From the NCBI GenBank assembly GCA_043808235.1, contig JAZDFC010000031.1:117788-181787 (forward strand): 64,000 nt of DNA, in the 5' to 3' direction. The translations under genes were made by a program, and so were the position numbers. Each line of letters starts with the position of its first letter. Position 1 is the stretch's first letter. Source of the DNA: JAZDFC01 sp043808235. GTDB lineage: Bacteria > Bacteroidota > Ignavibacteria > Ignavibacteriales > Melioribacteraceae. Below, piece after piece: positions 18,624 to 28,518 of the stretch. The notes beneath the pieces are model-generated. The model made no database searches. It was not told the DNA's origin and saw only the letters and a program-made list of their open reading frames with translations.

Positions 18624-20579
18624 TCATTGTAAGACCGAATCAAAATAAATATGTACCTGAAAATAAAATCGCAAAACAAAAAACTGACCGAGTGGATGAT
18701 AATTTTCATCTTCGTTTAAAATATTTTTAAATAATAAATTAGCCCAGATTCTTTTTCCCCAAAACCATTTCTGAACTGAAAAGTCCAATAGCAATTTTTC
18801 ATCAATTTTATTTTTATTAATACCGCCGGTTTGGTAATCAATATACCTGTAATCAAACCATTCGATTGGTGAATAATATTTTAGCGAAGTCCATATGCTG
18901 AAAGAATCATCGGCTTTAATTGCAACCTGATATCCCGCAACATGAGTGTAAAACATTTTATAAATCTCTTTGAGCAGCTCATTTCCGCCAATATCCGTGT
19001 GATAATTATAAAATGCTTTCTGAGTTAAAAAATCGCTGATGTTATTCTCAACCTCAACTTCGAATCCAGCTACCTGAATATTTCCGTTGTAATAAAGGTT
19101 AGTATTGGAATAATAAAGATTTGTTTGAGGATTGAATTGGAATGCCTGTGTTTCAAAGTAAATCTTCGAAAAGTTTCTATAATCGGCAGAAATGTCTATT
19201 CTGAAATCTTTTTTATACGTGAATCTGTAGTTGAGATCCAGCGTTAAACTATTATTGTGATTAAAACTCCCCGAATAATAATTGTCCTTTTTATCAAGAA
19301 TCGACAGATAGTAATTATTCTCAGCCCAGCTCCAATAATTTACATCCTCCATAAAAAGTTTTTTTGAAGCTGACGTTGAAACCGAAACTTGATTCCATTT
19401 ATTAATTATCCAAAAATTTGAAAGATAAAATTTCACCGAATTTTCTGTTCCGGATTTTAAACCCATAAAACCAAAAGATTGAGAAATATTCTTATTTAAT
19501 GTAAGGTTCACATCGCAATAATACTTTTGGAAAAGATACGAATTATTTAAAAGTAACTGGCCGGTCTGCCCAACATGATTATCCGATACTAATCCGAATT
19601 TTGCATCCATAATAGTTGAATTATACTGACATTCAAGCCGCCCGAGATAATTACTTATTCCCCAATCGAATTCGATATCGTAATTATTATCCCATTGATT
19701 TAAAATTATACTGGATGTTTTTAATTCGTAATGCAGCGAGATATTTTTGTCTATCCCGAATTCCCCATTTAATCCATAATGATGGATAACTTTATTCACC
19801 GGAATTTCATTGCCATATGGTTTGAAAAAAAAGAAATCAAAATTATCCGTATGTCCCGTTATGAAATGATGACGACCATTTAATGCATTAAATGTGAGAG
19901 TAGCCGACCACGAAACTAAATTAGACTTATTATTGACCGACAACGATGCAATTCTACTTCTTACGGCCGGATCGGATTGAAATAATTGTTCTCCTTTAAA
20001 ATTGCCTTTAAGAAACCAATTATCCCCGGCAGCCGATATATTGACTGCAAAATTATAAATTAACTTATCGATATTTTCCGAACGAAATTTAGTATAATTA
20101 AATGGTCCCGGATCACCGGTTTCATTTCCAACTGCATGCGCAGCAGACAAAGAAAGTCCTTTTAAAGGAATTTTCGTATGAAAATGAATTAAAGCCCGAT
20201 CTGAAAATTCTCCTTCATAAATCCGGGGAACATCAAAGAACTCAACGTAATCCACCTGGTCAATTGATATCGGCAAAGTATTCAAGTTTTGTACATCAAA
20301 AACGCCTATGTCAAATCTTTGGCCGTCAATAAAGATTATTAGATTCTGACGATTTACAGGAGTAAGGTTATTTGCATAAATTTGTGAAGTTGAACCATCA
20401 AGAGTGTAAGTGAACCAATTATTCTTTAATGATACTATTTCGGCGATAGTTGAGATACCAGCCGTTTTAATCATAGAGGAAGTAATAATTTCACTATTAC
20501 TAATGGCAGATAACGAATCAATATTTTGAGCCGTTATAATATTAGTAAGAAAAAGGAAAGCCCAAAAAAATTGTCTCAT
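18624..20579 (-). CDS. TonB-dependent receptor-like outer membrane protein (plug plus beta-barrel)
   Basis: The start is the ATG at 20579, not an upstream in-frame codon: AAGGAG (20588-20593) lies 8 bases before it, the ATG overlaps the stop of the upstream gene by 4 bases (ATGA), and the protein then begins with a signal peptide 'MRQFFWAFLFLTNIITAQ'. The resulting 651-aa protein has a plug-like domain at ~30-140, with 'NLIIFIDGQRFDI' and 'DQVDYVEFFDVPRIYEGEFS', then aromatic-rich beta strands to a C-terminal phenylalanine-rich strand ('FFVLRFYFQVHIYF'). The carboxypeptidase-like N-terminal extension of SusC/RagA receptors is absent. Substrate is unknown; in this context it may serve the downstream surface proteins rather than nutrient uptake. 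Confidence 0.8.
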   Translation of the reverse strand: MRQFFWAFLFLTNIITAQNIDSLSAISNSEIITSSMIKTAGISTIAEIVSLKNNWFTYTLDGSTSQIYANNLTPVNRQNLIIFIDGQRFDIGVFDVQNLNTLPISIDQVDYVEFFDVPRIYEGEFSDRALIHFHTKIPLKGLSLSAAHAVGNETGDPGPFNYTKFRSENIDKLIYNFAVNISAAGDNWFLKGNFKGEQLFQSDPAVRSRIASLSVNNKSNLVSWSATLTFNALNGRHHFITGHTDNFDFFFFKPYGNEIPVNKVIHHYGLNGEFGIDKNISLHYELKTSSIILNQWDNNYDIEFDWGISNYLGRLECQYNSTIMDAKFGLVSDNHVGQTGQLLLNNSYLFQKYYCDVNLTLNKNISQSFGFMGLKSGTENSVKFYLSNFWIINKWNQVSVSTSASKKLFMEDVNYWSWAENNYYLSILDKKDNYYSGSFNHNNSLTLDLNYRFTYKKDFRIDISADYRNFSKIYFETQAFQFNPQTNLYYSNTNLYYNGNIQVAGFEVEVENNISDFLTQKAFYNYHTDIGGNELLKEIYKMFYTHVAGYQVAIKADDSFSIWTSLKYYSPIEWFDYRYIDYQTGGINKNKIDEKLLLDFSVQKWFWGKRIWANLLFKNILNEDENYHPLGQFFVLRFYFQVHIYFDSVLQ

Positions 20580-21172
20580 TCGAAAAACTCCTTCAGCCAT
20601 TTGGGAGAATCGAACGAATAAGAAAGTCCACCGGAAATAACATAATACTTTATTTTCCTGTGAGTATATATAGTTATAAAATCGATACCAGCTTCGATCC
20701 CGAAGCCATAAAATATTTCCCAATTTGCTTTAGCAGAGCCAGCTAAACCAAGCTCGCTTTCATTACGTTGAAAGGTACTGATAGTATCATCCTTAAAAGT
20801 CATCACAACGCTGCCCGCTTTTATTCCGGCCGAGACACTGAAATTTAAAGGAAGATTAATTTTACCAAGCCACCCTACAGATAAAAAAAATGTTTTTGTA
20901 TCAGGATATTTATTCCGATTTCCCTTCAAGGGGAGGTATTGAAGACCAATGTCAATATCTCCAAAATAGATCGGAATTTGAATCGCTCCTCCAAAACCTT
21001 TGCCAGGCTCCCAATATTCTTGTAAATTATTATATCCAGTAGGTAAACAAAGATTAAGTGATAATTTTATTTTTGAGAATGGAAGTTCATCAACTTGGGC
21101 AAGTAAATTCTGTGCAGACATTACGTATAATGCTAATAAAGCATAATAATATTTTATACGTATAGCTAACAT
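20576..21172 (-). CDS. Small outer membrane beta-barrel protein
   Basis: This 198-aa protein has a signal peptide ('YYALLALYVMSAQNLLAQ') followed by alternating amphipathic strands such as 'FGGAIQIPIYFGDIDIGLQY', 'FSVSAGIKAGSVVMTF' and 'IFYGFGIEAGIDFITIY'. This is the pattern of an 8-stranded outer-membrane barrel. It is the first gene of a five-gene minus-strand run and overlaps the receptor gene by 4 bases. It lies just after the terminator of the OmpA gene, so the operon promoter should be between about 21175 and 21270. Function unknown. Confidence 0.75.
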   Translation of the reverse strand: MLAIRIKYYYALLALYVMSAQNLLAQVDELPFSKIKLSLNLCLPTGYNNLQEYWEPGKGFGGAIQIPIYFGDIDIGLQYLPLKGNRNKYPDTKTFFLSVGWLGKINLPLNFSVSAGIKAGSVVMTFKDDTISTFQRNESELGLAGSAKANWEIFYGFGIEAGIDFITIYTHRKIKYYVISGGLSYSFDSPKWLKEFFE

Positions 21173-21273
21173 TTAAAATGATTGGTCTTTCTTAATTATC
21201 AAGAATAAATTACTATTTAACGGTGTGGAAGATATGAATCTAAAATTAAAAATTCGAGAAATAAATTTAAAAG

Positions 21274-21309
21274 AAAAAAGGGCTTGCATTATTCATGCAA
21301 ACCCTTTTT
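21274..21309 (-). terminator. Rho-independent terminator of the OmpA gene
   Basis: On the minus strand AAAGGGTTTGCAT pairs with ATGCAAGCCCTTT (13 pairs, one G-U) around a short loop and runs into a T-tract. It lies 17 bases after the OmpA stop. Confidence 0.85.
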
Positions 21310-21325
21310 CTGAAGAAAACTAATT

Positions 21326-22480
21326 TTAGTATTTGAATTCTACTCTTCTGTTCATAGCACGAGCTTCATCAGTTTTGCTGCTATTAATCGGCATCGATTC
21401 GCCGTAACCTTTAACGGTTAATCTGCTTGAAGCAATACCTTTGCCAACCAGGTAATCTTTTACAGTCTGAGCTCTTCTTTCAGATAAGCCCTGATTGTAT
21501 TTGTCGGAACCGATATAATCGGTATGACCTGCAACCTCAACATTCAAGTCAGGATTTTCAGCTAATACCTGAACCGCATGTAATAAGATTGGATAAGATT
21601 CCGGTCTTAAAGTAGCTTTGTTGAAATCGAAATTAACACCAATTAAAACAAATGCTTTCTTTTCGCATGGTTTTTCTACAACAACTTCTTTAATAACTTC
21701 TTTCGGGATATATTTCTTTACGATATTTTCAACATCTTCCCTTGTTGCAAGATCATCAAGAGCAGATAAATCAACGTTAATACCATCATAAAGATCACAA
21801 TATCTCGAAGGAGCGCCTTTGTCAAAGTAATATACTAAACCGAGATTGGCTGTTAACCATAAATCGGAATGAGCGCCGAAAATTCCTTGTCTATTATTGT
21901 TTAGGATACCGTCAACCTGGCTGTCAATATTGTGCATTCCGCCTTCTGTAAGAAATTTCCAGTCGTCGCCAACTTTCCATTCAATGCCAAAACCGAAATT
22001 AATGGTGGTTGTTAATTTGTCGGTCAATCCAGTATTTACAACATCACCCCAATTTGGTTCTGCATAGTAAGCAAGCCCACCACCAATAAACATATATGGT
22101 GATGCACCCAAACAAGGAACAAAGTAATACATAAAGTCTAACTGACCCATCATAACATCAGTTGACATTTCTGCATTATCGTATTCAATTGGAGCACCAT
22201 TTTCATAAGTAAAATGAAAACCACCAGAACCATATCCGGGTATACGACCTTGAATATGATTATAAGATCCTAACAATCTTAAAGCAACGTTCTCGTTAAA
22301 ATTCCTTTGGATTGATAAATAGCCGCCGTAGCAAGCTTCCAAAGGACGAACGTCTGAGCTAAAAAATCTGGGATATGAAAAACCGAATCCAAATCCCCAT
22401 GCGTCTTTGGCTACTTGAGCCTGAGAATCGGAAAATGTGAGAAGTAGAGCAAAGCTAAAGACTATAAGTACTTTCTTCAT
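21326..22480 (-). CDS. OmpA family outer membrane protein (beta-barrel plus peptidoglycan-binding domain)
   Basis: This 384-aa protein has a signal peptide ('VLIVFSFALLLTFSDSQAQ'), a barrel-like region to about residue 230, a short linker, and a C-terminal OmpA domain. The domain contains 'NFDFNKATLRPES', 'NVEVAGHTDYIGSDKYNQGL' with the diaminopimelate-binding Asp/Arg positions ('LSERRAQTVKDYL'), and 'NRRVEFKY' at the end. It tethers the outer membrane to peptidoglycan. AAAGGAGTATACTT precedes the ATG. A strong terminator follows, so it is a single-gene transcript, divergent from the TSP3-SPOR gene. Confidence 0.93.
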   Translation of the reverse strand: MKKVLIVFSFALLLTFSDSQAQVAKDAWGFGFGFSYPRFFSSDVRPLEACYGGYLSIQRNFNENVALRLLGSYNHIQGRIPGYGSGGFHFTYENGAPIEYDNAEMSTDVMMGQLDFMYYFVPCLGASPYMFIGGGLAYYAEPNWGDVVNTGLTDKLTTTINFGFGIEWKVGDDWKFLTEGGMHNIDSQVDGILNNNRQGIFGAHSDLWLTANLGLVYYFDKGAPSRYCDLYDGINVDLSALDDLATREDVENIVKKYIPKEVIKEVVVEKPCEKKAFVLIGVNFDFNKATLRPESYPILLHAVQVLAENPDLNVEVAGHTDYIGSDKYNQGLSERRAQTVKDYLVGKGIASSRLTVKGYGESMPINSSKTDEARAMNRRVEFKY

Positions 22481-22832
22481 AAGTATACTCCTTTATTTGT
22501 TGGTTAATGAAAAAATTTAAAACGTAAAAAATTTCTTTCTTATAATGAAAATTTATTAAAAAATATAGTTTTCTGGTAAAAGGTTTTAATTGTTGGGGTT
22601 ATTATACAAATTAGTTAACATAATTTCCACAAATATTTAAATAATTTTTATCTTGATAAACATGGTGTATTCTTTGGCACAAAATGTATTAGTACGAAAA
22701 TTGTTCGACATTTTAGAAAAAAAATCACCAAATTATCACTAAATAAAATGCTAAAGTTATCTATTTAGTAATTCCTTTAATTAACTATTTTTAATATCTT
22801 TATATTTGAAAACCATTATGCTGGTGCTAAAT
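22481..22832. other. Divergent AT-rich intergenic region between OmpA and TSP3-SPOR genes
   Basis: About 350 bases of very AT-rich sequence lie between two divergent envelope genes and must hold both promoters. The only assignable element is the Shine-Dalgarno AGGAG before the OmpA start (read on the minus strand). I see no hairpin, small gene or convincing sigma-54 site. Confidence 0.5.
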
Positions 22833-24128
22833 ATGAAAAAATGCTTTCCAAGTATAGCTATATTAGTAATTATTAGTGGAATAAATTTTTCCCAGCCGCT
22901 ATCAAATAAAGAATACTTCCCATATAACAATTGTTTTTTAGGATTCGTTCAAGCCGGCGGCACTTTTTCCAATACTGATTATTCCACTAGTAATTTTAGT
23001 TTTCTATCAAAATTCGGATTGGAATATTTTTTTGACACAGAATCAATTCATACTATCGGTATCCGACTTTATGGCGGTGCAGGCTTTATAAGCGGAGAGG
23101 ACCCTTCAAGGAATATTCAAAAATACAAAACTGACATCAGCATGATAAGCGGTGGTTTGCAATATAGTTTTGTAATTGAAAAATTTTATATGCCTTATCT
23201 TTATGCCGGTATATCTTCCCTTAATTTCAATCCTCGATTTGTTGATGATGAATATATGCCAAACAATGAGGCCGGATTATATAAAAAGTCCGAAGTAAAT
23301 TTTGATCTTGAGTTTGGTCTGCGAATAGGATTTATTGACAGAGTGAGCGTTCTTATAAGTGGTGGTGCCAATTTTAATACTAACGATTGGCTTGATGATG
23401 TGAATGAAGGGAAAACATATGATATGTTTATGTCCGGAATGGTAGGATTTTCTTATGCATTTGGCGGCGAGGCTGATTCAGACTCCGATGGAATACCGGA
23501 TGCAAGAGATTTTTGTCCGGATACTCCTACCGGAATTGAAGTCGATGAAAATGGTTGCCCACTTGATAACGATGGTGATAATGTCCCCGATTATTTAGAT
23601 CAATGCCCGAATACACCGCTTAATACAATCGTTGACTCGGATGGCTGCCCATTAGATTCAGATAACGACGGCATACCGAATAACCTGGATAAATGTCCCG
23701 ATACACCTGCTGGAGTAGCTATTGATGAATCGGGATGCCCGGCTGATAGCGACGAAGATGGGGTTGCGGATTATGCCGATAATTGTGCTAACACACCCAG
23801 AGGGACTGCAGTTGATGAAAATGGATGCCCTCAGAAAAAAGTGATTGAGCCTGAAAAGAAATCAACAATTTCGGGATATAATATTGCTGCGGAGAAAAAA
23901 GTTCAGGGAACAATTTTCAGCGACGGCAATTTATATTGTATTCAGATTTCTTCTTGGAAAACAGAATCTAAGGCCCAGGGCATTTGCAATCAGTTGAAAA
24001 AGCAAGGACATAATGCTTATGTAACTAAGGTTACTCTTCCGCAGACAGGTGGAACTTGGTACCGAGTAAGGGTAGGATATTTTAACACATTAAACGATGC
24101 AGTTAATTATCATAATAAAATAAAGTAG
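22833..24128 (+). CDS. Envelope protein with beta-barrel, thrombospondin type 3 repeats and SPOR domain
   Basis: The start at 22833 is preferred because it gives a clean signal peptide ('MKKCFPSIAILVIISGINFS'); in-frame TTG at 22806 and ATG at 22818 are alternatives. The 431-aa protein has a barrel-like N-terminal half, then about four calcium-binding thrombospondin type 3 repeats ('DSDSDGIPDARDFCPDTPTG', 'DNDGIPNNLDKCPDTPAG' and so on). A C-terminal SPOR domain of ~70 residues follows ('YCIQISSWKTESKAQGICNQ', 'TWYRVRVGYFNTLNDAVN'). SPOR domains bind glycan strands stripped of stem peptides. The usual partner of barrel plus TSP3 is an OmpA domain, so SPOR appears to replace it. Expected location: outer membrane reaching into the periplasm. 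Confidence 0.88.
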   Translation: MKKCFPSIAILVIISGINFSQPLSNKEYFPYNNCFLGFVQAGGTFSNTDYSTSNFSFLSKFGLEYFFDTESIHTIGIRLYGGAGFISGEDPSRNIQKYKTDISMISGGLQYSFVIEKFYMPYLYAGISSLNFNPRFVDDEYMPNNEAGLYKKSEVNFDLEFGLRIGFIDRVSVLISGGANFNTNDWLDDVNEGKTYDMFMSGMVGFSYAFGGEADSDSDGIPDARDFCPDTPTGIEVDENGCPLDNDGDNVPDYLDQCPNTPLNTIVDSDGCPLDSDNDGIPNNLDKCPDTPAGVAIDESGCPADSDEDGVADYADNCANTPRGTAVDENGCPQKKVIEPEKKSTISGYNIAAEKKVQGTIFSDGNLYCIQISSWKTESKAQGICNQLKKQGHNAYVTKVTLPQTGGTWYRVRVGYFNTLNDAVNYHNKIK

Positions 24129-24139
24129 AATTTGCGAAG

Positions 24140-24180
24140 TGACATATCATTGAATAAATCAAAAAATCGATGATATGTCA
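24140..24180. terminator. Bidirectional terminator between convergent genes
   Basis: TGACATATCAT (24140-24150) and ATGATATGTCA (24170-24180) form a perfect 11-base stem with a 19-base loop. It lies between the stop of the plus-strand SPOR gene and the stop of the minus-strand Asp-box protein and probably serves both. Confidence 0.65.
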
Positions 24181-24198
24181 TTTCACTTTCTGACCATC

Positions 24199-27100
24199 TT
24201 ATTTTAAGAACATCATCTTCTTCACTGAGAAATAATCTTTCGTTTTATCAAGGGACCTGGCATATATCGAATAGAAATATACTCCCGAAGATAACTCTCC
24301 TCCATAGAACATAATTGATTTATATCCTTTAGTCATAACTCCATCATGTAATATTCCGATCCTTTCGCCAATTGAATTATAGAGTTGGATTTTAACTTCG
24401 CTATCAACAGGCAGATCAAATTTGATAGTTGTACCCGGATTAAATGGATTTGGATAATTCTGTTCTAATAAGTACTCATCTGGAATCAATACCGGGAAAT
24501 ATTTTTGCTCAACATAAAAATGAATTGTCGTATCTGCAAAAGCGCTGCTGTCATCAAATACTCTCATTGTAAGGTCTGCATAACCGCTAAAATGATTTGT
24601 ACTGGTTATCCTAATTATGCCTGTATCGTTATAATAACGGTATGTTAGCGAATCGTTATCGGTAGAAAACTCGAACGAAAGGAGAGAATCAGCCGTTTCA
24701 ATATCATCCACCAAATCGAACATGTAAAATTGAACACTCGAATCGTTTGGGAATGTTACGTTCTCAGGTATATCAAAGATTTCAGGTTTATCATTTACGG
24801 AATGGAATAAAAAATTAACATAAGAGAAAACGGAATCAATTCCATCTGATACCTTTATTAAAATACTTTCAACTCCAAACCAGTCCTTCTTCGCTTTTAT
24901 TATACGAGTTGAGTCGTCGATTGCCTCAATTATAATATTTTCTAAAGTGTCAGCAAGGGAGAAATCCAACTGTTCAAATGAATTGTCAATATCATAAACA
25001 AAACCCCGCCATGAAGAAACAGAAAAAGCAAGTGAATCGTCTTCATTTACTTCAATGGTTGGGAACCCTAAAATTACAGGTGGATCATTAATGGGGAGTA
25101 CCGAAATACTTGTAGTATCTGTATCTATATCGAACGAAGGGTCCATGGCAGAAAAGGCTACTGGAATATTGAGTTCAGTAAAATTTGGAGTTGCTGATAC
25201 CGTAACAACATGAGTTAAAGTATCAATCGCGATAGTCAGACTATCTTTAGGAGCTGCGGTAATTTCAAATAGCTGAATTTTTCCGAAAGATATTTCTTCA
25301 TCATCTTTTGCAATAGTTTTTTCATCAACTTTATCTGATGATATATATTTAATCGTACTAATATGAACAGTTGAATTAGAATTCTTGCCATCAAAATGTT
25401 TTTGAATCAGCTCTACTATATTATTCGGGAAAGTAATATACCATTCAAGAACATCAATGGGATTATCAATATCATATACATAATTGTCCAGATCCAAATC
25501 ATTATAAGTCTCATCTTCCTCGAATACTACTGCCGGTATTTGCAAAACCACAGGCGCATCATTAACATTAATAACCGTAATAGAAAATTCATCACTTACC
25601 GATTCCCCACTTGTATCTGTAGCAGTTAAAGTGAAATTGCCTGTGCCATAGTAGTTTTTCAAAGCACTTACAATAATTTGAAAATCAACAATTTCCGCAT
25701 TTATACTTTCATTCGAATTACTTAACTCAAAAGTTAGTTCATCTCCTGGATCAACATCGATTATCACATCTCTAATATCCTGAACAACTATATGATTGCC
25801 TGAGTCCTCATAGAACGAATAATTACTGATAGGATTATGAACAATTGGAGGATTATTAATGTAAACCGGTAAACGTTCGATATCAACAATTATAGTATCA
25901 ACGTCCGAACTTAGATCAGGATCTGTTACTCGTAACTCTACAGTGAAAACACCTCCTGAATCCGGTGTGGCATTGAAATATAGAATTTTGTTTATATAAT
26001 CAATAGTGATATCCAAATCATCGATGTCTAAAATTTCATCGGGCTTCTTATCCTTCATCTTGAATGAAGAATTTTTTGATCGTAATTGATGACTTTGAAA
26101 ATCGATTATCTCGTAGTCAAGTGCAACCTGCGATAAATCGTGATCGGCATCAGAAATGTAAGGCAATACCAGTAAGGTATCGGATTCATTTGCCTTGAAA
26201 GATACATCGGGCACATTTGAAATGGAAGGTGGTTCATTTACTCTCCGTACAGTAATATCTCGAGTTAAAATATTACTTGTCGAATATGCATCATTAACGA
26301 CAAAACTAATCTTCTTCGAAATATCTTCGCGATGAAGAGTATTTGTATTTATATAAAGAACTGAGCGTATAGCGTTTTCATAGTTTACCTTTGTGTCGTT
26401 GCCGGAAAGCGTCATTAAACCGGTTCGAGAGTCATAATTCCCTGTAATCAAAACAGAATTTTCGAAACTGAGTGAATCTTCAAGAGGATCAAAATTTTCT
26501 ATTATCTGGACTTCCGCCCAAGACATATTTTTACTATTAAGATCCGATATTGCAAGCGAGTCGGTAATAAACTGTAATCCGCTACCTTCGGTGTAAATCA
26601 TCGTATTACTTTCGAGTTCACTGATTATAGGTGCTGAAGTGTAATATACTCCGTCCCCGAAAGTCCCGTTAAAAACATGACCACTCTTGTGAACTGTGAA
26701 GGAGGTCAACCAGTTACTGTCCAATCCATCGTCTTGCTGACTCCATGTGCTGCCTTGATTTGTCGAAATAAAACATCCATTTTCGGTAGCGGCAAATAAA
26801 TTACCTAATGGATCATTCGCTACATTATTGACATTCAAATCTGACAATCCAGAATTTCGTGCAACCCAGGAATCTCCCAAATCATTGGAAAGAAATACTC
26901 CAAATCCCAGGGTCGAGGCAAGGATACTTCCATCCGGGAGTAATTCAAAATCCGTTATAACTTGAGAAGTCAAACCATTATTATCATTTGTCCAATTCAG
27001 TCCATTATCAGTTGATTTATATACTCCGAAATTATCAGTCCCTGCTAAAATAATTCCTTCTGAAGCAATAACTATTGATTTGATTATTAACCCAGGCAAA

Positions 27101-28449
27101 TCCAGAAATTGCCATGATCCTTCTATATCATTCAAACGATAAATTCCATTTTGCGTTCCGGCTAAAATACTATTGGAATTATCAACTGCGAGAGATTGTA
27201 CATTAAGATTCCCTAATCCCAAATTTTTACTTAACCATGTTTCACCGAGATCATCAGAGATATATACCCCTCCCTCAGTAGCGGCATAAACCATTGCATT
27301 GTTATCCTGAACAAGTGAATTAACCCATCTGTTTCCAAGACCTGAATTTCTATTTAACCAGTTATAACCAAAGTCACTCGTCTTTGCAATCCCACCTTGA
27401 TGAGCGGCTATTAAAATACTATCTGAAATAAACAGCAGAGAATTAATATGGGAATTCAGGATTCCATTGTTAGATTCAGCCCAGCTTGCGCCGAGATCAA
27501 GTGAGAGAATTACACCTATATCATCTGTACCGGCAATAACATTGTTTTTCGAAACATCCAATGCAAGCGGATATCGTGTTAATAAACTTGCGCCAACCTT
27601 AGTCCAAGAAATACCAAGATTAGTAGATTTATAAATACCTCCATTTGCGTTATCAAATACACTGATATAAAGATGATTTAATGAATCAATTACGATTGAT
27701 GTGATATAATAATTCCCAATGCCCGAGTTTCTTGCGGTCCATGATTTTCCCGAATCAGAGGAAAAAAATATTCCGTTTGTAAGTGTTCCGGCAAAAACAT
27801 ATTTATTGGAATCTACTACTAATGATGTTACCGTTGTGGTTGATAAAAGATTATTAAATACATTCCAATTATTACCGTTATTATCCGATCTGTAAACACC
27901 TGTGTTCGTGCCAGTATAAACCATTGAATCCAAAGCAACAGCTAACGAATAGACTTTAGCATCACCGGGTAAATCATCACTATAAAAATCCCAATCATCT
28001 CCACCATTATCCGTTGCAAACACGCCATTTTCTGTACCAACAAAAAATCTACCGGTTGGATTACCAATCATGTCATAAATAATACTATTCCCAAAATCGT
28101 ATGTTAGTTCAGCCCAATTTTGACCTATATCTGTACTTCGGAATAATCCCCCATCAGCTCTTGAAGCAAAAATTCTGTTTGCGGAGTCAATAAAAATTGA
28201 ATTGATTGTATAACCGTCCAATCCAGATTGCACCCATGTTTGGCCAGCGTCGCTTGATTTAAAAATTCCTTTGAGCTCGGTACCGACATATACGCTGTTC
28301 CCAATACCAAACACAACCGAATGAACGGAACCTCCGAGAGGGCCGTTGGTTTTGAACCAGTAATCCTGTGCACGGAGTGTGCCGGTTATTAATATCAGAC
28401 TCAACAAACTAAATATGGCGAGAGTAATTTGAATTTTTTTCATATTCAT
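24199..28449 (-). CDS. Large T9SS-exported protein: Asp-box beta-propeller repeats plus five cadherin-like repeats
   Basis: This 1416-aa protein has a signal peptide ('AIFSLLSLILITGTLRAQ'), then 13 Asp-box/BNR-like repeats (for example 'FKSSDAGQTW', 'FRSTDIGQNW', 'YISDDLGETW', 'YKSTDNGLNW') in residues ~25-620, as in sialidase and Ycf48-like propellers. Residues ~780-1320 contain about five Ig/cadherin-like modules ('PVVLQIPAVVFEEDETYNDL', 'PVILGFPTIEVNEDDSL'). The C-terminus is a T9SS type A sorting domain ('EQNYPNPFNPGTTIKF', 'LSSGVYFYSI'). No sialidase active site is recognisable, so a binding or structural surface role is more likely than glycan hydrolysis. It lies 69 bases downstream of the GMC oxidoreductase gene. 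Confidence 0.9.
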   Translation of the reverse strand: MNMKKIQITLAIFSLLSLILITGTLRAQDYWFKTNGPLGGSVHSVVFGIGNSVYVGTELKGIFKSSDAGQTWVQSGLDGYTINSIFIDSANRIFASRADGGLFRSTDIGQNWAELTYDFGNSIIYDMIGNPTGRFFVGTENGVFATDNGGDDWDFYSDDLPGDAKVYSLAVALDSMVYTGTNTGVYRSDNNGNNWNVFNNLLSTTTVTSLVVDSNKYVFAGTLTNGIFFSSDSGKSWTARNSGIGNYYITSIVIDSLNHLYISVFDNANGGIYKSTNLGISWTKVGASLLTRYPLALDVSKNNVIAGTDDIGVILSLDLGASWAESNNGILNSHINSLLFISDSILIAAHQGGIAKTSDFGYNWLNRNSGLGNRWVNSLVQDNNAMVYAATEGGVYISDDLGETWLSKNLGLGNLNVQSLAVDNSNSILAGTQNGIYRLNDIEGSWQFLDLPGLIIKSIVIASEGIILAGTDNFGVYKSTDNGLNWTNDNNGLTSQVITDFELLPDGSILASTLGFGVFLSNDLGDSWVARNSGLSDLNVNNVANDPLGNLFAATENGCFISTNQGSTWSQQDDGLDSNWLTSFTVHKSGHVFNGTFGDGVYYTSAPIISELESNTMIYTEGSGLQFITDSLAISDLNSKNMSWAEVQIIENFDPLEDSLSFENSVLITGNYDSRTGLMTLSGNDTKVNYENAIRSVLYINTNTLHREDISKKISFVVNDAYSTSNILTRDITVRRVNEPPSISNVPDVSFKANESDTLLVLPYISDADHDLSQVALDYEIIDFQSHQLRSKNSSFKMKDKKPDEILDIDDLDITIDYINKILYFNATPDSGGVFTVELRVTDPDLSSDVDTIIVDIERLPVYINNPPIVHNPISNYSFYEDSGNHIVVQDIRDVIIDVDPGDELTFELSNSNESINAEIVDFQIIVSALKNYYGTGNFTLTATDTSGESVSDEFSITVINVNDAPVVLQIPAVVFEEDETYNDLDLDNYVYDIDNPIDVLEWYITFPNNIVELIQKHFDGKNSNSTVHISTIKYISSDKVDEKTIAKDDEEISFGKIQLFEITAAPKDSLTIAIDTLTHVVTVSATPNFTELNIPVAFSAMDPSFDIDTDTTSISVLPINDPPVILGFPTIEVNEDDSLAFSVSSWRGFVYDIDNSFEQLDFSLADTLENIIIEAIDDSTRIIKAKKDWFGVESILIKVSDGIDSVFSYVNFLFHSVNDKPEIFDIPENVTFPNDSSVQFYMFDLVDDIETADSLLSFEFSTDNDSLTYRYYNDTGIIRITSTNHFSGYADLTMRVFDDSSAFADTTIHFYVEQKYFPVLIPDEYLLEQNYPNPFNPGTTIKFDLPVDSEVKIQLYNSIGERIGILHDGVMTKGYKSIMFYGGELSSGVYFYSIYARSLDKTKDYFSVKKMMFLK

Positions 28450-28518
28450 TATTGAATTGTGAGACTGCTTAAATATAGTAAAAATAATATAATGAAACCA
28501 TTTAATTAAAGATAAGTT

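Noticed and set aside
22670..22695. TTGGCAC-like sigma-54 promoter upstream of the SPOR gene
   Set aside because: The -24 GG half looks right, but the expected GC of the -12 element is replaced by GTATT.
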